Source of the DNA: DSYU01 sp963827605
GTDB lineage: Bacteria > Chloroflexota > Anaerolineae > Anaerolineales > Anaerolineaceae
Length of the DNA stretch: 64,000 nucleotides
Assembly (NCBI GenBank): GCA_963827605.1
Contig: CAWHBK010000001.1
Coordinates: forward strand, 1,860,001 to 1,924,000
Direction of reading: 5' to 3'
Of this stretch, positions 39,961-47,833 are shown in pieces; within the stretch, counting starts at the first letter, position 1, and every line of letters starts with the position of its first letter. Made by a program: the position numbers and the translations under genes. Below the pieces are notes generated by a model that was not told where the DNA came from, did no database searches, and saw only the letters and a list, made by a program, of their open reading frames with translations.

Positions 39961-40327
39961 GCTATGAAATCGTTTTCAGGCGAGCCAAACTCATTTTTGG
40001 CCCAAAACTGTGGATAAATCCTTAAAAACTGTGGATAACTAGGGCTGCCTGTGGATAACTACCCTAAAATGGTATGGTTTTGGCCCGCTCTCATTTTCGA
40101 CATACCCCCACATGTGGGGGTATGTTTTTAGGGACACGGAAATGTGTAAAAAGGGGATAATCGTGAAGAAAATGTGGATAAACTCTCCCGATTTGTCCAC
40201 AGGGGCCGGTGGATAAAAGAGTTCGTACTCAACCGCGCATATAGAATTGAGCAGTAGGGAAAACCCTATATCTGGGGGGGAAAACCCGGTAGTTGCGTCT
40301 TTCCAATAAGTTATCCACATATCCACA
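39952..40327. other. DnaA-box cluster A (origin-like)
   Basis: TGTGGATAA-type boxes at 40009, 40030, 40050 and 40173 (perfect), near matches at 39952 (TGTGGATAG) and 40208 (GGTGGATAA), then opposite-strand TTGTCCACA at 40193, TTATCCACA at 40311 and ATATCCACA at 40319. The main orientation is the reverse of cluster B at 47.8 kb. A perfect 24-bp palindrome (40101-40124) sits inside. The next ~120 bp (40330-40450) are AT-rich and could be an unwinding element. Confidence 0.75.
40101..40124. repeat. Perfect 24-bp palindrome within DnaA-box cluster A
   Basis: CATACCCCCACA followed by its exact complement with no loop, then TTTTTA. As RNA it would need a 4-base loop and could end the upstream transcript; as DNA it may be a protein site within the origin-like region. 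Confidence 0.7.
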
Positions 40328-40497
40328 GGCCCTACTACATACAACTAAATCCATACAAAGCTTATATATTGGGGGATATTCCTGCTTGATTCTGGTCTAT
40401 TATTAAATTACAATTTGCTCAGAATAGTGCACACTTGCCCCCTAAGCATGGAAGGCATTGTACCTAACTAGACGATTGTAATGGGAGATGAGCAACA
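40328..40497. other. AT-rich stretch between DnaA-box cluster A and spoVS
   Basis: No gene. AT-rich from 40330 to about 40430 (for example CTTATATATTG, TATTATTAAATTACAA), then the leader of spoVS with a GGGAG ribosome site at about 40482-40486. Confidence 0.5.
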
Positions 40498-40758
40498 ATG
40501 GACATTATCAAAGTCAAGGCAAACTCGCGCACGGCAGCGGTAGCGGGGGCGATTGCGGGGGTTGTCCGAGAGCATAAACGAGCAGAGGTCCAGGCTATTG
40601 GTGCCGGCGCCGTGAACCAGGCAGTCAAGGCGTTGGTACTGGCGAAAGGCTATCTTGCGGAAGATGGCATTTCCGTCGTCGCTATTCCAGAATTTGTCGA
40701 TGTGGATATTGAAGGAAAGGTTCGAACAGCCATTAAAATAGTTGTCGAACCACGGTAA
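40498..40758 (+). CDS. spoVS: Stage V sporulation protein S-like (Alba-fold) protein
   Basis: 86 residues and almost entirely the SpoVS domain: KVKANSRTAAVAGAIAGVVREH, AEVQAIGAGAVNQAVKAL, and VVAIPEFVDVDIEGKVRTAIKI. The fold is Alba-like and probably binds nucleic acid. It is widespread in non-sporulating bacteria including Chloroflexota, where its job is not known. It begins 170 bp after DnaA-box cluster A, which suggests a chromosome-linked role, but that is only proximity. Confidence 0.95.
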   Translation: MDIIKVKANSRTAAVAGAIAGVVREHKRAEVQAIGAGAVNQAVKALVLAKGYLAEDGISVVAIPEFVDVDIEGKVRTAIKIVVEPR

Positions 40759-40809
40759 CCAGCATCATAGAAGAATTGTCGCAGCGCCTGTTAGAACCGC
40801 TCCAGGTGT

Positions 40810-41469
40810 TCAGTTGGCCTGCGCCAATTCTTCTGGGTTAAAGACCACAACCTCTTTCCCGGTCAGTTTTTCCTGGACTTTGCGCACGATGAGATCCAGG
40901 TGAGCGGGATGCGCCACATAATCGAGATCATCGGCAGGGACGGTCAGGACTGGGCAGAGGGTAAAATGGTCAATCCACTGGCGGTACAGATCATTCAAAC
41001 GTTGTAAATATTCCGGGCTGATCGATTTTTCATAGTCGCGGCTGCGCTGGTCGATGCGGTGCAGCAGGGTGGATACGGAAGCCCGCAGATAGATCACCAG
41101 GTCGGGCAGGGGAAGAAAGTCGTTCATGGCCTGGTAAAGCGCGCGGTAGGTTTCATAGTCACGCTGGCTGAGATTGCCCTGTAGATACAGGTTCAGGGCA
41201 AAAATTTCCGCGTCTTCGTACACGCTGCGGTCCTGGATTACCGGTCCGGGATGTTTGATCACGGCATGCTGGATCTGCAGGCGGTGGGCAAGGAAGAATA
41301 CCTGCGAGTGAAAGCTCCAGGCTTCCATATTCTGGTAAAAATCTCCCAGGTAGGGGTTTTCAGTGACCGGCTCGTAAAAAGGGTCCCAACCCATGCGCTG
41401 GCAGAGCAGCTGGACCAGCGTGGATTTGCCGACGCCGATATTCCCGGCGACAACGATATATTTTTTCAT
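40810..41469 (-). CDS. Deoxynucleoside kinase (dGK/dAK family), copy 2
   Basis: 219 residues. P-loop VVAGNIGVGKSTLVQLL at residue ~5; EPVTENPYLGDFY; VIQDRSVYEDAEIFA (catalytic DR); LVIYLRASVSTLLHRI and RSRDYEKSI (lid). Closer to the canonical family than copy 1 at 38.2 kb because it keeps the DRS motif. Convergent with spoVS. Confidence 0.92.
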   Translation of the reverse strand: MKKYIVVAGNIGVGKSTLVQLLCQRMGWDPFYEPVTENPYLGDFYQNMEAWSFHSQVFFLAHRLQIQHAVIKHPGPVIQDRSVYEDAEIFALNLYLQGNLSQRDYETYRALYQAMNDFLPLPDLVIYLRASVSTLLHRIDQRSRDYEKSISPEYLQRLNDLYRQWIDHFTLCPVLTVPADDLDYVAHPAHLDLIVRKVQEKLTGKEVVVFNPEELAQAN

Positions 41470-41517
41470 CTTCCCCTCGCGCAGTCCGTAAACCGGATGG
41501 GCAATCGCGCTCGCCGG

Positions 41518-42312
41518 TTATTCTGGGATTTTCCCAGCCAATTCCAGGTCGATGACCTGCTGGAACACTTCAAACGGCTGAGCGCCTACAATTGCCAGTC
41601 CATTGACAAAGAAGGTGGGGGTAGAACGCACGCCCAGCTGGCTGGCATAATCGTAATCGGCTTTTACTTCGGCCTGATAGCGGTGCTCGTCCATGCACTT
41701 TTTGAAGCTATCCAGGTTCAGTTTTAGCGATTGAGCAAAACTGTTGTAGGTCTCTGCGCCAAATTCTTTCTGTCCGTTGAGCAGCAGGTTGTGGAAATCG
41801 TAGTAACGGTTCTGCTCGCCGGCGCAGTTTGCGGCTTCAGCGGCGGATTCTGCGTTGGGGTGAACGCCGTATAATGGAAAATCGCGGTAAACCAGGCGGA
41901 TCTTATCGCCGTAGGTTTCCATAATTTTCGGAAACACTTCTTGATGCCAGCGCTGGCAGTACGGGCACTCATAATCGCTGAATTCGATGATGGTGATCGG
42001 CGCGTTTTCGCTGCCCAGGGAGGGGTTGCCGGCCAGGGGGATATCGTAGCGCTGCACTTTTTCCGGCACCTGGTTTTCGGCGGCCGGGGCGTTTGCATTG
42101 TCCGCCACCGTTTGCTCGAGGGCGGCCAGTTTCTGTTCGGCAGCAGCGGCGCGCGCTTGCAGCGGGCGCTCCCAGACCAGATAGCCGGTGATCAGCCCAA
42201 ACAAAAAGGCGATGGCTACCAGTACACTCCACAATAAAACCGAAGGCCGCGCGGGCGCACTCGGGGTCTCGGCTGCTGTTTCGGGCGGGGGGGTGAGGTT
42301 GGTTTCCTCCAT
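41518..42312 (-). CDS. Membrane-anchored DsbA/thioredoxin-like disulfide protein
   Basis: 264 residues from the ATG at 42312. One TM helix at ~25-45 (LLWSVLVAIAFLFGLITGYL), a coiled-coil spacer (LQARAAAAEQKLAALEQTV), then a DsbA-type thioredoxin domain with active site CPYC (SDYECPYCQRWH) and the cis-Pro in RSTPTFFVNG. It faces the outside and forms or shuffles disulfides in exported proteins. A TATAAT box ends 6 bp before this ATG without a ribosome site, hinting at a leaderless mRNA; an ATG 24 bp upstream is in frame but lies upstream of that promoter element. Confidence 0.9.
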   Translation of the reverse strand: MEETNLTPPPETAAETPSAPARPSVLLWSVLVAIAFLFGLITGYLVWERPLQARAAAAEQKLAALEQTVADNANAPAAENQVPEKVQRYDIPLAGNPSLGSENAPITIIEFSDYECPYCQRWHQEVFPKIMETYGDKIRLVYRDFPLYGVHPNAESAAEAANCAGEQNRYYDFHNLLLNGQKEFGAETYNSFAQSLKLNLDSFKKCMDEHRYQAEVKADYDYASQLGVRSTPTFFVNGLAIVGAQPFEVFQQVIDLELAGKIPE

Positions 42313-42365
42313 AGTTTGATTATACCATCCTGGCAAAGGGAAATTATAAAAGCGAGATAAAGCAC

Positions 42366-42392
42366 AATGGGAGGCATCGGCTGCCTCCCATT
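42366..42392 (-). terminator. Terminator of the ferredoxin gene
   Basis: AATGGGAGGCA and TGCCTCCCATT form a perfect 11-bp stem with a 5-base loop, 26 bp after the ferredoxin stop on the minus strand. The minus-strand sequence that follows is T-rich (GTGCTTTATC). Confidence 0.75.
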
Positions 42393-42417
42393 GAAAATCT
42401 TTGAATAAGCCGTGCGA

Positions 42418-42591
42418 TCAGGCAGAGGCGATGGCGCTGTTGGGGCAAACATCCGCGCAAGAACCGCAGTCCTTGCACAAGGATGCGTCGATCACATATT
42501 CCCCATCCACATCCATGATCGCGCTTTCGGCGCATTCTGATTCGCAGGCACCACACTGGATGCAGTCATCTTTGTTGATTACGTAGGGCAT
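42418..42591 (-). CDS. 2[4Fe-4S] ferredoxin
   Basis: 57 residues, complete and too short for many gene callers. Two cluster motifs, CIQCGACESEC with a following Ser in place of the usual Pro, and CKDCGSCADVCP, each supplying Cys to two 4Fe-4S clusters. A small clostridial-type electron carrier. AAAGGA box before the ATG; own terminator downstream. Confidence 0.95.
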   Translation of the reverse strand: MPYVINKDDCIQCGACESECAESAIMDVDGEYVIDASLCKDCGSCADVCPNSAIASA

Positions 42592-42767
42592 GGTACATTC
42601 CTTTCTATAAATAAAGTTGGATAATATGAAGATCTGTCAAAAAGCTGTTTGAAGAATAGCACAATCCGAGTAATATTGTCAACATTAGGCGGTTGCGGTT
42701 TGTCATAATTATTTGGGCATAAATGTCACCGCTTTTGGTCGTAAAAAGGCGCGTTTTTTAAGGCCCC

Positions 42768-42797
42768 TTGACAATTCTATATGCACGCCCTTATAAT
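42768..42797 (+). promoter_or_regulatory. Consensus sigma-70 promoter of tRNA-Asn
   Basis: TTGACA (42768-42773), 18-bp spacer, TATAAT (42792-42797); tRNA starts 11 bp downstream. Confidence 0.9.
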
Positions 42798-42807
42798 AAC
42801 GGCGCGT

Positions 42808-42881
42808 TCCTCGATAGCTCAATTCGGCAGAGCGGGCGGCTGTTAACCGCTAGGTTCCAGGTTCGAGTCCTGGTCGAGGAG
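42808..42881 (+). tRNA. tRNA-Asn (anticodon GTT)
   Basis: 74 bases. Acceptor stem TCCTCGA/TCGAGGA with discriminator G; D arm GCTC...GAGC; anticodon stem GGCGG/CCGCT with loop CTGTTAA; T arm CCAGG-TTCGAGT-CCTGG. The CCA end is not encoded. A consensus promoter lies upstream. Confidence 0.97.
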
Positions 42882-42883
42882 CC
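42847..42883 (+). repeat. Direct repeat copy 1 (3' half of tRNA-Asn)
   Basis: 37 bases covering the anticodon-stem 3' arm to the acceptor end. A copy with five differences lies at 43526-43562, and the two bracket one membrane-protein gene. Confidence 0.75.
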
Positions 42884-42897
42884 TTTTGCTTCACAGG

Positions 42898-42936
42898 TCA
42901 CGTCAATCCTATCGGAAGGGTTGGCGTGATTTTGTT
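42898..42936 (+). terminator. Terminator of tRNA-Asn
   Basis: TCACGTCAATCC pairs with GGGTTGGCGTGA (two G-U pairs) around an 8-base loop and is followed by TTTTGTTATT. Confidence 0.75.
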
Positions 42937-43033
42937 ATTGGTGAATAATTGCTGTAAAATTAATTCAGTACTTCTTTCATCGGGAACCGGCGACTTATTT
43001 TGAATCAAGTTCTCATGAAATATAGGTAGCGTA

Positions 43034-43516
43034 ATGAATGACCCATCCGGGATGGCGAGCACTTCGCAGCGCAATGCATGGCTTGTCTTCTCCGCCATTG
43101 GCGACTTCGCGATTGCGGTGCTTCATCTCGCGATCATCGCTATTGGTCCGAAAGGATATGTGTATTATGGCGCGGTATCGCTCGGGTTGGCTACGCAGCG
43201 AGGTGAGGTTTGGCCGGCTGTCTTGATGCTTGCCATCGCCTTGCTTTTCACCGTCTGGGGCTGTTACGCGCTCGCGGGCGCGCGCCTGCTGCGGCCGCTG
43301 TATTTGCTGCGGACCGTGCTGGTATTCGCCTCTGCCATGTACATCTTGCGTGGTTTGATCGTGATCCTGGATGTGCTTCGCCTGCTCGCTGGCGCTGGCT
43401 ATCCACTCCGCCAGACGTTCTTCTCTGCTACAGCGCTGCTTCTTGGCCTCACCCATGCGCTCGGTACTGCCAGTCTGGGTAGACGCAGTGCGGGTCCGTC
43501 CACTGGTGACAACTGA
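43034..43516 (+). CDS. Four-helix membrane protein in a tRNA-flanked insert
   Basis: 160 residues with four hydrophobic helices (residues ~16-40, 50-80, 85-115, 120-150). No recognised family. It is the only gene between tRNA-Asn and a degenerate copy of the tRNA 3' half at 43526-43562, so it probably came in as a small cassette at the tRNA gene. There is no integrase gene. An alternative in-frame start is ATG 43052. Confidence 0.6.
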   Translation: MNDPSGMASTSQRNAWLVFSAIGDFAIAVLHLAIIAIGPKGYVYYGAVSLGLATQRGEVWPAVLMLAIALLFTVWGCYALAGARLLRPLYLLRTVLVFASAMYILRGLIVILDVLRLLAGAGYPLRQTFFSATALLLGLTHALGTASLGRRSAGPSTGDN

Positions 43517-43525
43517 CCTGCGTTT

Positions 43526-43562
43526 CCGCCAGGTTTCAGGCTCGAGTCCTGGTCAAGGGGCC
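43526..43562 (+). repeat. Direct repeat copy 2, degenerate tRNA-Asn 3' end (att-like)
   Basis: 37 bases matching 42847-42883 at 32 positions, including the T-loop GCTCGAGTCCTGG equivalent. The 5' half of a tRNA is not present. Looks like the far attachment site of an element inserted in tRNA-Asn. Confidence 0.7.
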
Positions 43563-43603
43563 CTCTTATTTGTTGAGAGCGGCTATAATAAAAGCAGGTC
43601 TAT

Positions 43604-44440
43604 ATGATGGAACCGACTCTGGCGAAGGGTGAAATCCTCAATACGCGTTATGAAATCGTGGCCGTGCTGGGCAGCGGCGATTTTGGCGTGGTGTACCAGG
43701 CCAGGGATATGCAGGATGACGGCGCCTGCCCGCAGGTGGCGATCAAGCAGATGCCGATGCAGTGCATTGTGGACTGCGAGCGCCAGGCGGATGTGCGTGC
43801 GGCGCTGAACCACCCGGCCATCCCGCGGATTTTTGGTTATTTTTCGACCGAGAAGGACGCTTACCTGGTTCAAGAGCTAATCGCGGGTTGGAATCTGGAA
43901 GTGGTGCTGGAAAATCAAACCGGTTTCTTGCCGGAGAAGGTGGTGCTGGATTGGGCGATCCAGTTGTGCGACTTTCTGGTCTACCTGCACAACCACCCGC
44001 ACTATCCGATGATCTTCCGGGATATGAAACCCAACAATGTGATGGTGGACCGCAAAAGCAAGCTGCACGTGGTTGATTTTGGGCTGGCGCGCGTTTTCCC
44101 GCCGGGTTTCTTTGCCAATCCCCAGCCGGAATTCGCGCATTTGTGGAAGGGGCTGGCGATCGGCACGGAGGGATATTCACCCCCGGAGCAGTATGATGGG
44201 GTGGTGAAACCGCAGAGCGATATTTTCGCGTTGGGAGCCACGCTGTATCACCTGCTCACCCGGCGCGACCCGCGTAAAAACCCGGCCTTTACCTTTGATA
44301 AGTTCCCCGTGCGCTCGCTCAACCCGGCGGTATCGGATGGGCTGGCGGGGGTGGTGATGCGGTCGCTGAACCTGGAATTGGAGCGGCGCTTTTCGACAGC
44401 CAGGGAAATGCAGCAGGCCTTGGAAGCACAGGTCCGATGA
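43604..44440 (+). CDS. Eukaryotic-like Ser/Thr protein kinase
   Basis: 278 residues, kinase domain only. Gly-loop LGSGDFGVVYQA (~22), Lys in QVAIKQMP (~45), catalytic loop IFRDMKPNNVMV (~141; FRD instead of HRD), DFGLARVF (~157), APE-equivalent YSPPEQYDG (~193) and GATLYHLLT. No extracellular or sensor domain, so it acts in the cytosol. A TATAAT box lies at about 43585. It ends 13 bp before the SGNH hydrolase gene. Confidence 0.92.
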   Translation: MMEPTLAKGEILNTRYEIVAVLGSGDFGVVYQARDMQDDGACPQVAIKQMPMQCIVDCERQADVRAALNHPAIPRIFGYFSTEKDAYLVQELIAGWNLEVVLENQTGFLPEKVVLDWAIQLCDFLVYLHNHPHYPMIFRDMKPNNVMVDRKSKLHVVDFGLARVFPPGFFANPQPEFAHLWKGLAIGTEGYSPPEQYDGVVKPQSDIFALGATLYHLLTRRDPRKNPAFTFDKFPVRSLNPAVSDGLAGVVMRSLNLELERRFSTAREMQQALEAQVR

Positions 44441-44453
44441 GTACATCGGCACG

Positions 44454-45083
44454 ATGAGTGACAGCGGCACGGTGATGCGAATCCTGGCTTTGGGCGACTC
44501 GTATACGATCGGCGAAGGGGTCTCGCCGGCGGAGCGCTGGCCGGTGCAGCTGGCAAACCGCTTGCGCGGGCTTGGGTTGGATGTGGATGAACCGGCGATC
44601 ATTGCTCGGACGGGCTGGACCACGGATGAACTGCTGGCAGGCATTGCCGCCGCGAAGCCTGCCGGACCGTTCGACCTGGTCACGCTGTTGATTGGGGTGA
44701 ATAACCAGTACCGCGGGCGCGAACTGAGCGAGTATCGCGCGCAGTTTCGCGATCTGCTGCGGCTGAGCATCACGCTAGCCGGGGAACGACCGGGGCGGGT
44801 GCTGGTGCTTTCGATCCCGGATTGGAGCGCTGCGCCGTTTGCCAGTTCTCGCGGCCCTGCCGCCCAGCGGCAGATCGCTGCGCAGATCGACGATTTCAAT
44901 CAGGCCAACCGCGCGGAGGGCCAGTCCGCTGGCGTGCGGTATGTGGATATCACGCCCATCACCCGGCAAAAGGGAGCTGGGGCGGGCTGGTTCGCCGCGG
45001 ACGGGCTGCATCCCGCGGCAAGGATGTACTCCGCCTGGGTGGAATTGGCGCTGCCGGTGGTTTTGGAAATAATTCAAGAATAG
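44454..45083 (+). CDS. SGNH/GDSL-type esterase
   Basis: 209 residues. Block I RILALGDSYTIGEG (nucleophile Ser), block III LLIGVNNQYRG, and block V ADGLHPAARMY with Asp and His. No signal peptide, so cytosolic. In-frame starts at 44454 and 44475 (MRILAL) are both possible. Its end overlaps the end of the convergent ATPase gene by 10 bp. Substrate unknown; hydrolysis of an ester or acyl group is expected. Confidence 0.88.
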   Translation: MSDSGTVMRILALGDSYTIGEGVSPAERWPVQLANRLRGLGLDVDEPAIIARTGWTTDELLAGIAAAKPAGPFDLVTLLIGVNNQYRGRELSEYRAQFRDLLRLSITLAGERPGRVLVLSIPDWSAAPFASSRGPAAQRQIAAQIDDFNQANRAEGQSAGVRYVDITPITRQKGAGAGWFAADGLHPAARMYSAWVELALPVVLEIIQE

Positions 45084-47281
45084 CGGTTGGCGCGCAGCCC
45101 GTTGAGGGTGACGACCAGCGAAACGCCCACGTCGGCCAGGACGGCCAGCCACAGGCTGGTGAGGCCGGCCATGGCCAGCAGGATAAAGAGCAGCTTGGTG
45201 GCCAGGCTGATGGCGACATTCTGGAGGATCAGCCGGTGGGCAAAACGGGAGAGGCGCACGGCAAACGGCAGCTGGCGCAAATCGCCGCCCATCAGGACGA
45301 TATCGGCGGTCTCCATGGCCTGGGCGCTGCCGGCGCCGCCCATGGCAATCCCCAGGGCAGCGGCCGCCAGAGCGGGTGTGTCGTTGATGCCGTCGCCGAC
45401 CATGCCCACCGGGCCAAACTGCGCGCTCAGCTCGCGCACGGCGGTGACTTTCTCTTCGGGCAGCAAACCGGCGCGCACGTGGTCGATGCCTAACTGCCCG
45501 GCAATCGCGCCGGCAGCCGCGGGATTATCCCCGGTTAGAACGGCGGTCTGTTTGCCCAGGGCATGCAAGGCGCTAACGGTGGCGCGGCTGCTGTCGCGCA
45601 GCGTGTCGGCCAGGGCGATATAACCGCGCACCCGGTCGCCGTCGCAAACCAGCATCGTGGTCTGACCAAGTTCCTCAGCTGCCTGGACCCAATTGCACAG
45701 CGCTTGCTGGTGGGGGTGGTCGCGCTCGAACAGGGTGTGGCTGCCGATGGTAGCCAGCTTTCCATTGACCATGCCTTGCAGCCCGCTGCCCGCCAGGGTG
45801 ACTACTTCCAGGGCAGGGGGGTAGAGTTCCATCAGGCCAAGCTGCGCGGCCGCGCTGACGACCGAACCGGCCAGCGGGTGCGCGCTGCGCCGTTCCAGGG
45901 CGCTGGCCAGCGCCAGTACATCGTTACAGGTCCCGCAGCCGCCATCCATCGCAGCGGGGTTTTCCGCGGGGACTGTTTCCGGGCAGTCCACCGCGCGGAA
46001 GGCGGTCACAACCGGGCGACCGTTGGTGAGGGTGCCGGTTTTATCAAAAGCGAAAATCTGGATTGCGCTCAGCGCTTCCAGGAATGCGCCGCCTTTGAAA
46101 AGTACGCCTTTACGCGCGCCGGCTGTGATGGCGCTGATGATGGTGACCGGAGCGGAGATAACCAGCGCGCACGGGCAGGCGATGACCAGCAAAGCCAGCG
46201 CGCGGTACAGCCAGCCCACGCCAGCGGGCGGGTTGAAGAAGGGTTGTCCAAAGAAGAGCGGGGGAATGGTCGCGACCAATAGCGCGATCAGCACCATCAG
46301 CGGGGTATAAACCTTTGCGAAGCGGTCGACGAAGCGCTGGGTTGGGGCGCGCACGCTTTGGGCCTGTTCGATCATATGGATGATGCGCTGGATGGTGGTA
46401 TCTTCCGCACGGTGGGTGACGCGCACGGTCAGCGCGCCGCTGCCGTTGACCGTCCCGGCAAATACGGGGCTGCCAATGGTTTTCTCGACCGGCAGGCTCT
46501 CGCCGGTGATGGGGGCCTGGTTGACCGCGCTGGCGCCGCTGTGGACGACGCCGTCAACGGGGATGCGCTCGCCGGGGCGGACGAGGATTTCGTCATCGAT
46601 ATGCAGCGCTTCGACGGGCACCATTTCCTCGCTGTTGGCCAGGATGCGCACCGCGCTGGAGGGGGCCAGGTCGGACATTTCACCCAGCACGCGGCGCGCC
46701 CGGTCGGCGGTGTAGCCTTCCAGGGCTTCGGAGATAGCGAACAGGAAGATGAGGGTGGCGCTTTCGGCTGTATCACCAATGACCACCGCGCCGATGGCGG
46801 CGATGGTCATCAGCAGGTTGATGGAGAAATCGCGGTTGATCCACAGGGTGACCAGCGCGCTGCGGGCGACCGGGTAGCCGGCCACTCCCAGGGCCAGGAT
46901 CTGGACGGCCTGGACAACGCCGGGAGCCAGCCCAAGCGCCTGCGCCAGGACGGAGACCAAAAGCAGCAGCCCGCCGAGCAGCGCCAGGCGTGTTTCGGCG
47001 CGGCCGGCCAGGAAAATCCAGAAACCGGTCACCGCGCCGCCGGGGGCGGTTTGTTTCTGGGCCGCTTGCCCGGCTGGCGTTTTTGCCTCTAATCCATAGC
47101 CCAGTGCCTGCACTCTTCTGTGGATGACATCTGGGTTGGCCTGACCTTCCACGTGCAGCAGGCCGGTAGCGAAATCGACCCGGGCGGAGGTGATGCCCTC
47201 AACCTGGCGAACGCCTTTTTCAATTTTTAGCGCGCACTCGGCGCAGTCCATGCCTTTGACGATATATATGTTTTTATCCAT
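45074..47281 (-). CDS. Heavy-metal P1B-type ATPase (Zn/Cd/Pb exporter)
   Basis: 735 residues. N-terminal HMA domain with GMDCAEC (~10), eight TM helices, TGES loop (APITGESLPVE), the metal-gate CPCALVISAP (~365), phosphorylation DKTGTLTNG (~410), SAHPLAG and the hinge GDGINDTPALAAAALGIAMG. A CPC motif with this HMA type points to export of divalent soft metals. 17 bp downstream of the ArsR-type repressor gene and surely its target. Confidence 0.95.
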   Translation of the reverse strand: MDKNIYIVKGMDCAECALKIEKGVRQVEGITSARVDFATGLLHVEGQANPDVIHRRVQALGYGLEAKTPAGQAAQKQTAPGGAVTGFWIFLAGRAETRLALLGGLLLLVSVLAQALGLAPGVVQAVQILALGVAGYPVARSALVTLWINRDFSINLLMTIAAIGAVVIGDTAESATLIFLFAISEALEGYTADRARRVLGEMSDLAPSSAVRILANSEEMVPVEALHIDDEILVRPGERIPVDGVVHSGASAVNQAPITGESLPVEKTIGSPVFAGTVNGSGALTVRVTHRAEDTTIQRIIHMIEQAQSVRAPTQRFVDRFAKVYTPLMVLIALLVATIPPLFFGQPFFNPPAGVGWLYRALALLVIACPCALVISAPVTIISAITAGARKGVLFKGGAFLEALSAIQIFAFDKTGTLTNGRPVVTAFRAVDCPETVPAENPAAMDGGCGTCNDVLALASALERRSAHPLAGSVVSAAAQLGLMELYPPALEVVTLAGSGLQGMVNGKLATIGSHTLFERDHPHQQALCNWVQAAEELGQTTMLVCDGDRVRGYIALADTLRDSSRATVSALHALGKQTAVLTGDNPAAAGAIAGQLGIDHVRAGLLPEEKVTAVRELSAQFGPVGMVGDGINDTPALAAAALGIAMGGAGSAQAMETADIVLMGGDLRQLPFAVRLSRFAHRLILQNVAISLATKLLFILLAMAGLTSLWLAVLADVGVSLVVTLNGLRANRYS

Positions 47282-47298
47282 AAAATAGGGGCTTCTTT

Positions 47299-47640
47299 TT
47301 ATCGAGGACGGTGGTTGTAGTGTTCCAGCCCGCGTTGGAATAGATCGCGGATGTGCTCATCATCGAGCGAATAAAAGACGGTGCGGCCTGCTTTGCGGTT
47401 TTTCACCAGGTGGAGGTTGCGTAAAATGCGTAGCTGGTGTGAAACCGCGGACTGTGACATTCCCAGCAGGGCAGCCAGGTCGTACACGCACAGCTCGCCT
47501 TCGAGCAAAGCCGAGATGAGCCGCACCCGGCTCGGATCTGCCAGGGCCTGGAAGGTTTCGGCCAGCCCGGAAGCGGTGGCATCATCGATCAGGGTATCCT
47601 GGTTTTCAAGCGCACGGGTCTCAAAAAGAAAACGGTTCAT
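47299..47640 (-). CDS. ArsR/SmtB family metal-responsive repressor (CzrA-like)
   Basis: 113 residues. Winged HTH LAALLGMSQSAVSHQLRILRNLHLV (~58-82). The C-terminal helix carries the alpha-5 zinc site D-x-H-x10-H-x2-H (DEHIRDLFQRGLEHYNH), the spacing known from CzrA and SmtB, so Zn(II) or Co(II) sensing is expected. It leads the operon with the metal ATPase and a palindromic operator lies directly upstream. Confidence 0.93.
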   Translation of the reverse strand: MNRFLFETRALENQDTLIDDATASGLAETFQALADPSRVRLISALLEGELCVYDLAALLGMSQSAVSHQLRILRNLHLVKNRKAGRTVFYSLDDEHIRDLFQRGLEHYNHRPR

Positions 47641-47664
47641 CTACTTCCCTTGAATAGACGATAT

Positions 47665-47694
47665 ATATATGAATATCTATTCATATATTCATAT
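47665..47694. promoter_or_regulatory. Operator of the ArsR-type repressor
   Basis: ATATATGAATA, 2-bp spacer TC, TATTCATATAT: a perfect 11-2-11 inverted repeat 25 bp upstream of the repressor start, in the style of SmtB/CzrA 12-2-12 operators. A partial repeat ATATTCATAT overlaps its right side. The same AT-rich tract could serve as an unwinding element beside the DnaA-box array. Confidence 0.75.
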
Positions 47695-47833
47695 TACCGT
47701 AAACTTATTTGCTTGTCAAGAGCTTTGCCAGCACGAATAGGAATTGCTCTTTTTTTACCCAATCCTTTCCCTGCGGAGGTTATTGAGGGGGTTGGCAGCT
47801 CACTTGGGCCGCCAACCTTTGTAGGAGTGCGGG

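Noticed and set aside
40039..40344. Minus-strand 101-codon frame across DnaA-box cluster A
   Set aside because: Made of DnaA boxes and the 24-bp palindrome; no family and no ribosome site.
45087..47092. Plus-strand frames of 178-244 codons opposite the metal ATPase
   Set aside because: Typical GC-rich antisense frames of a conserved gene; no motif.
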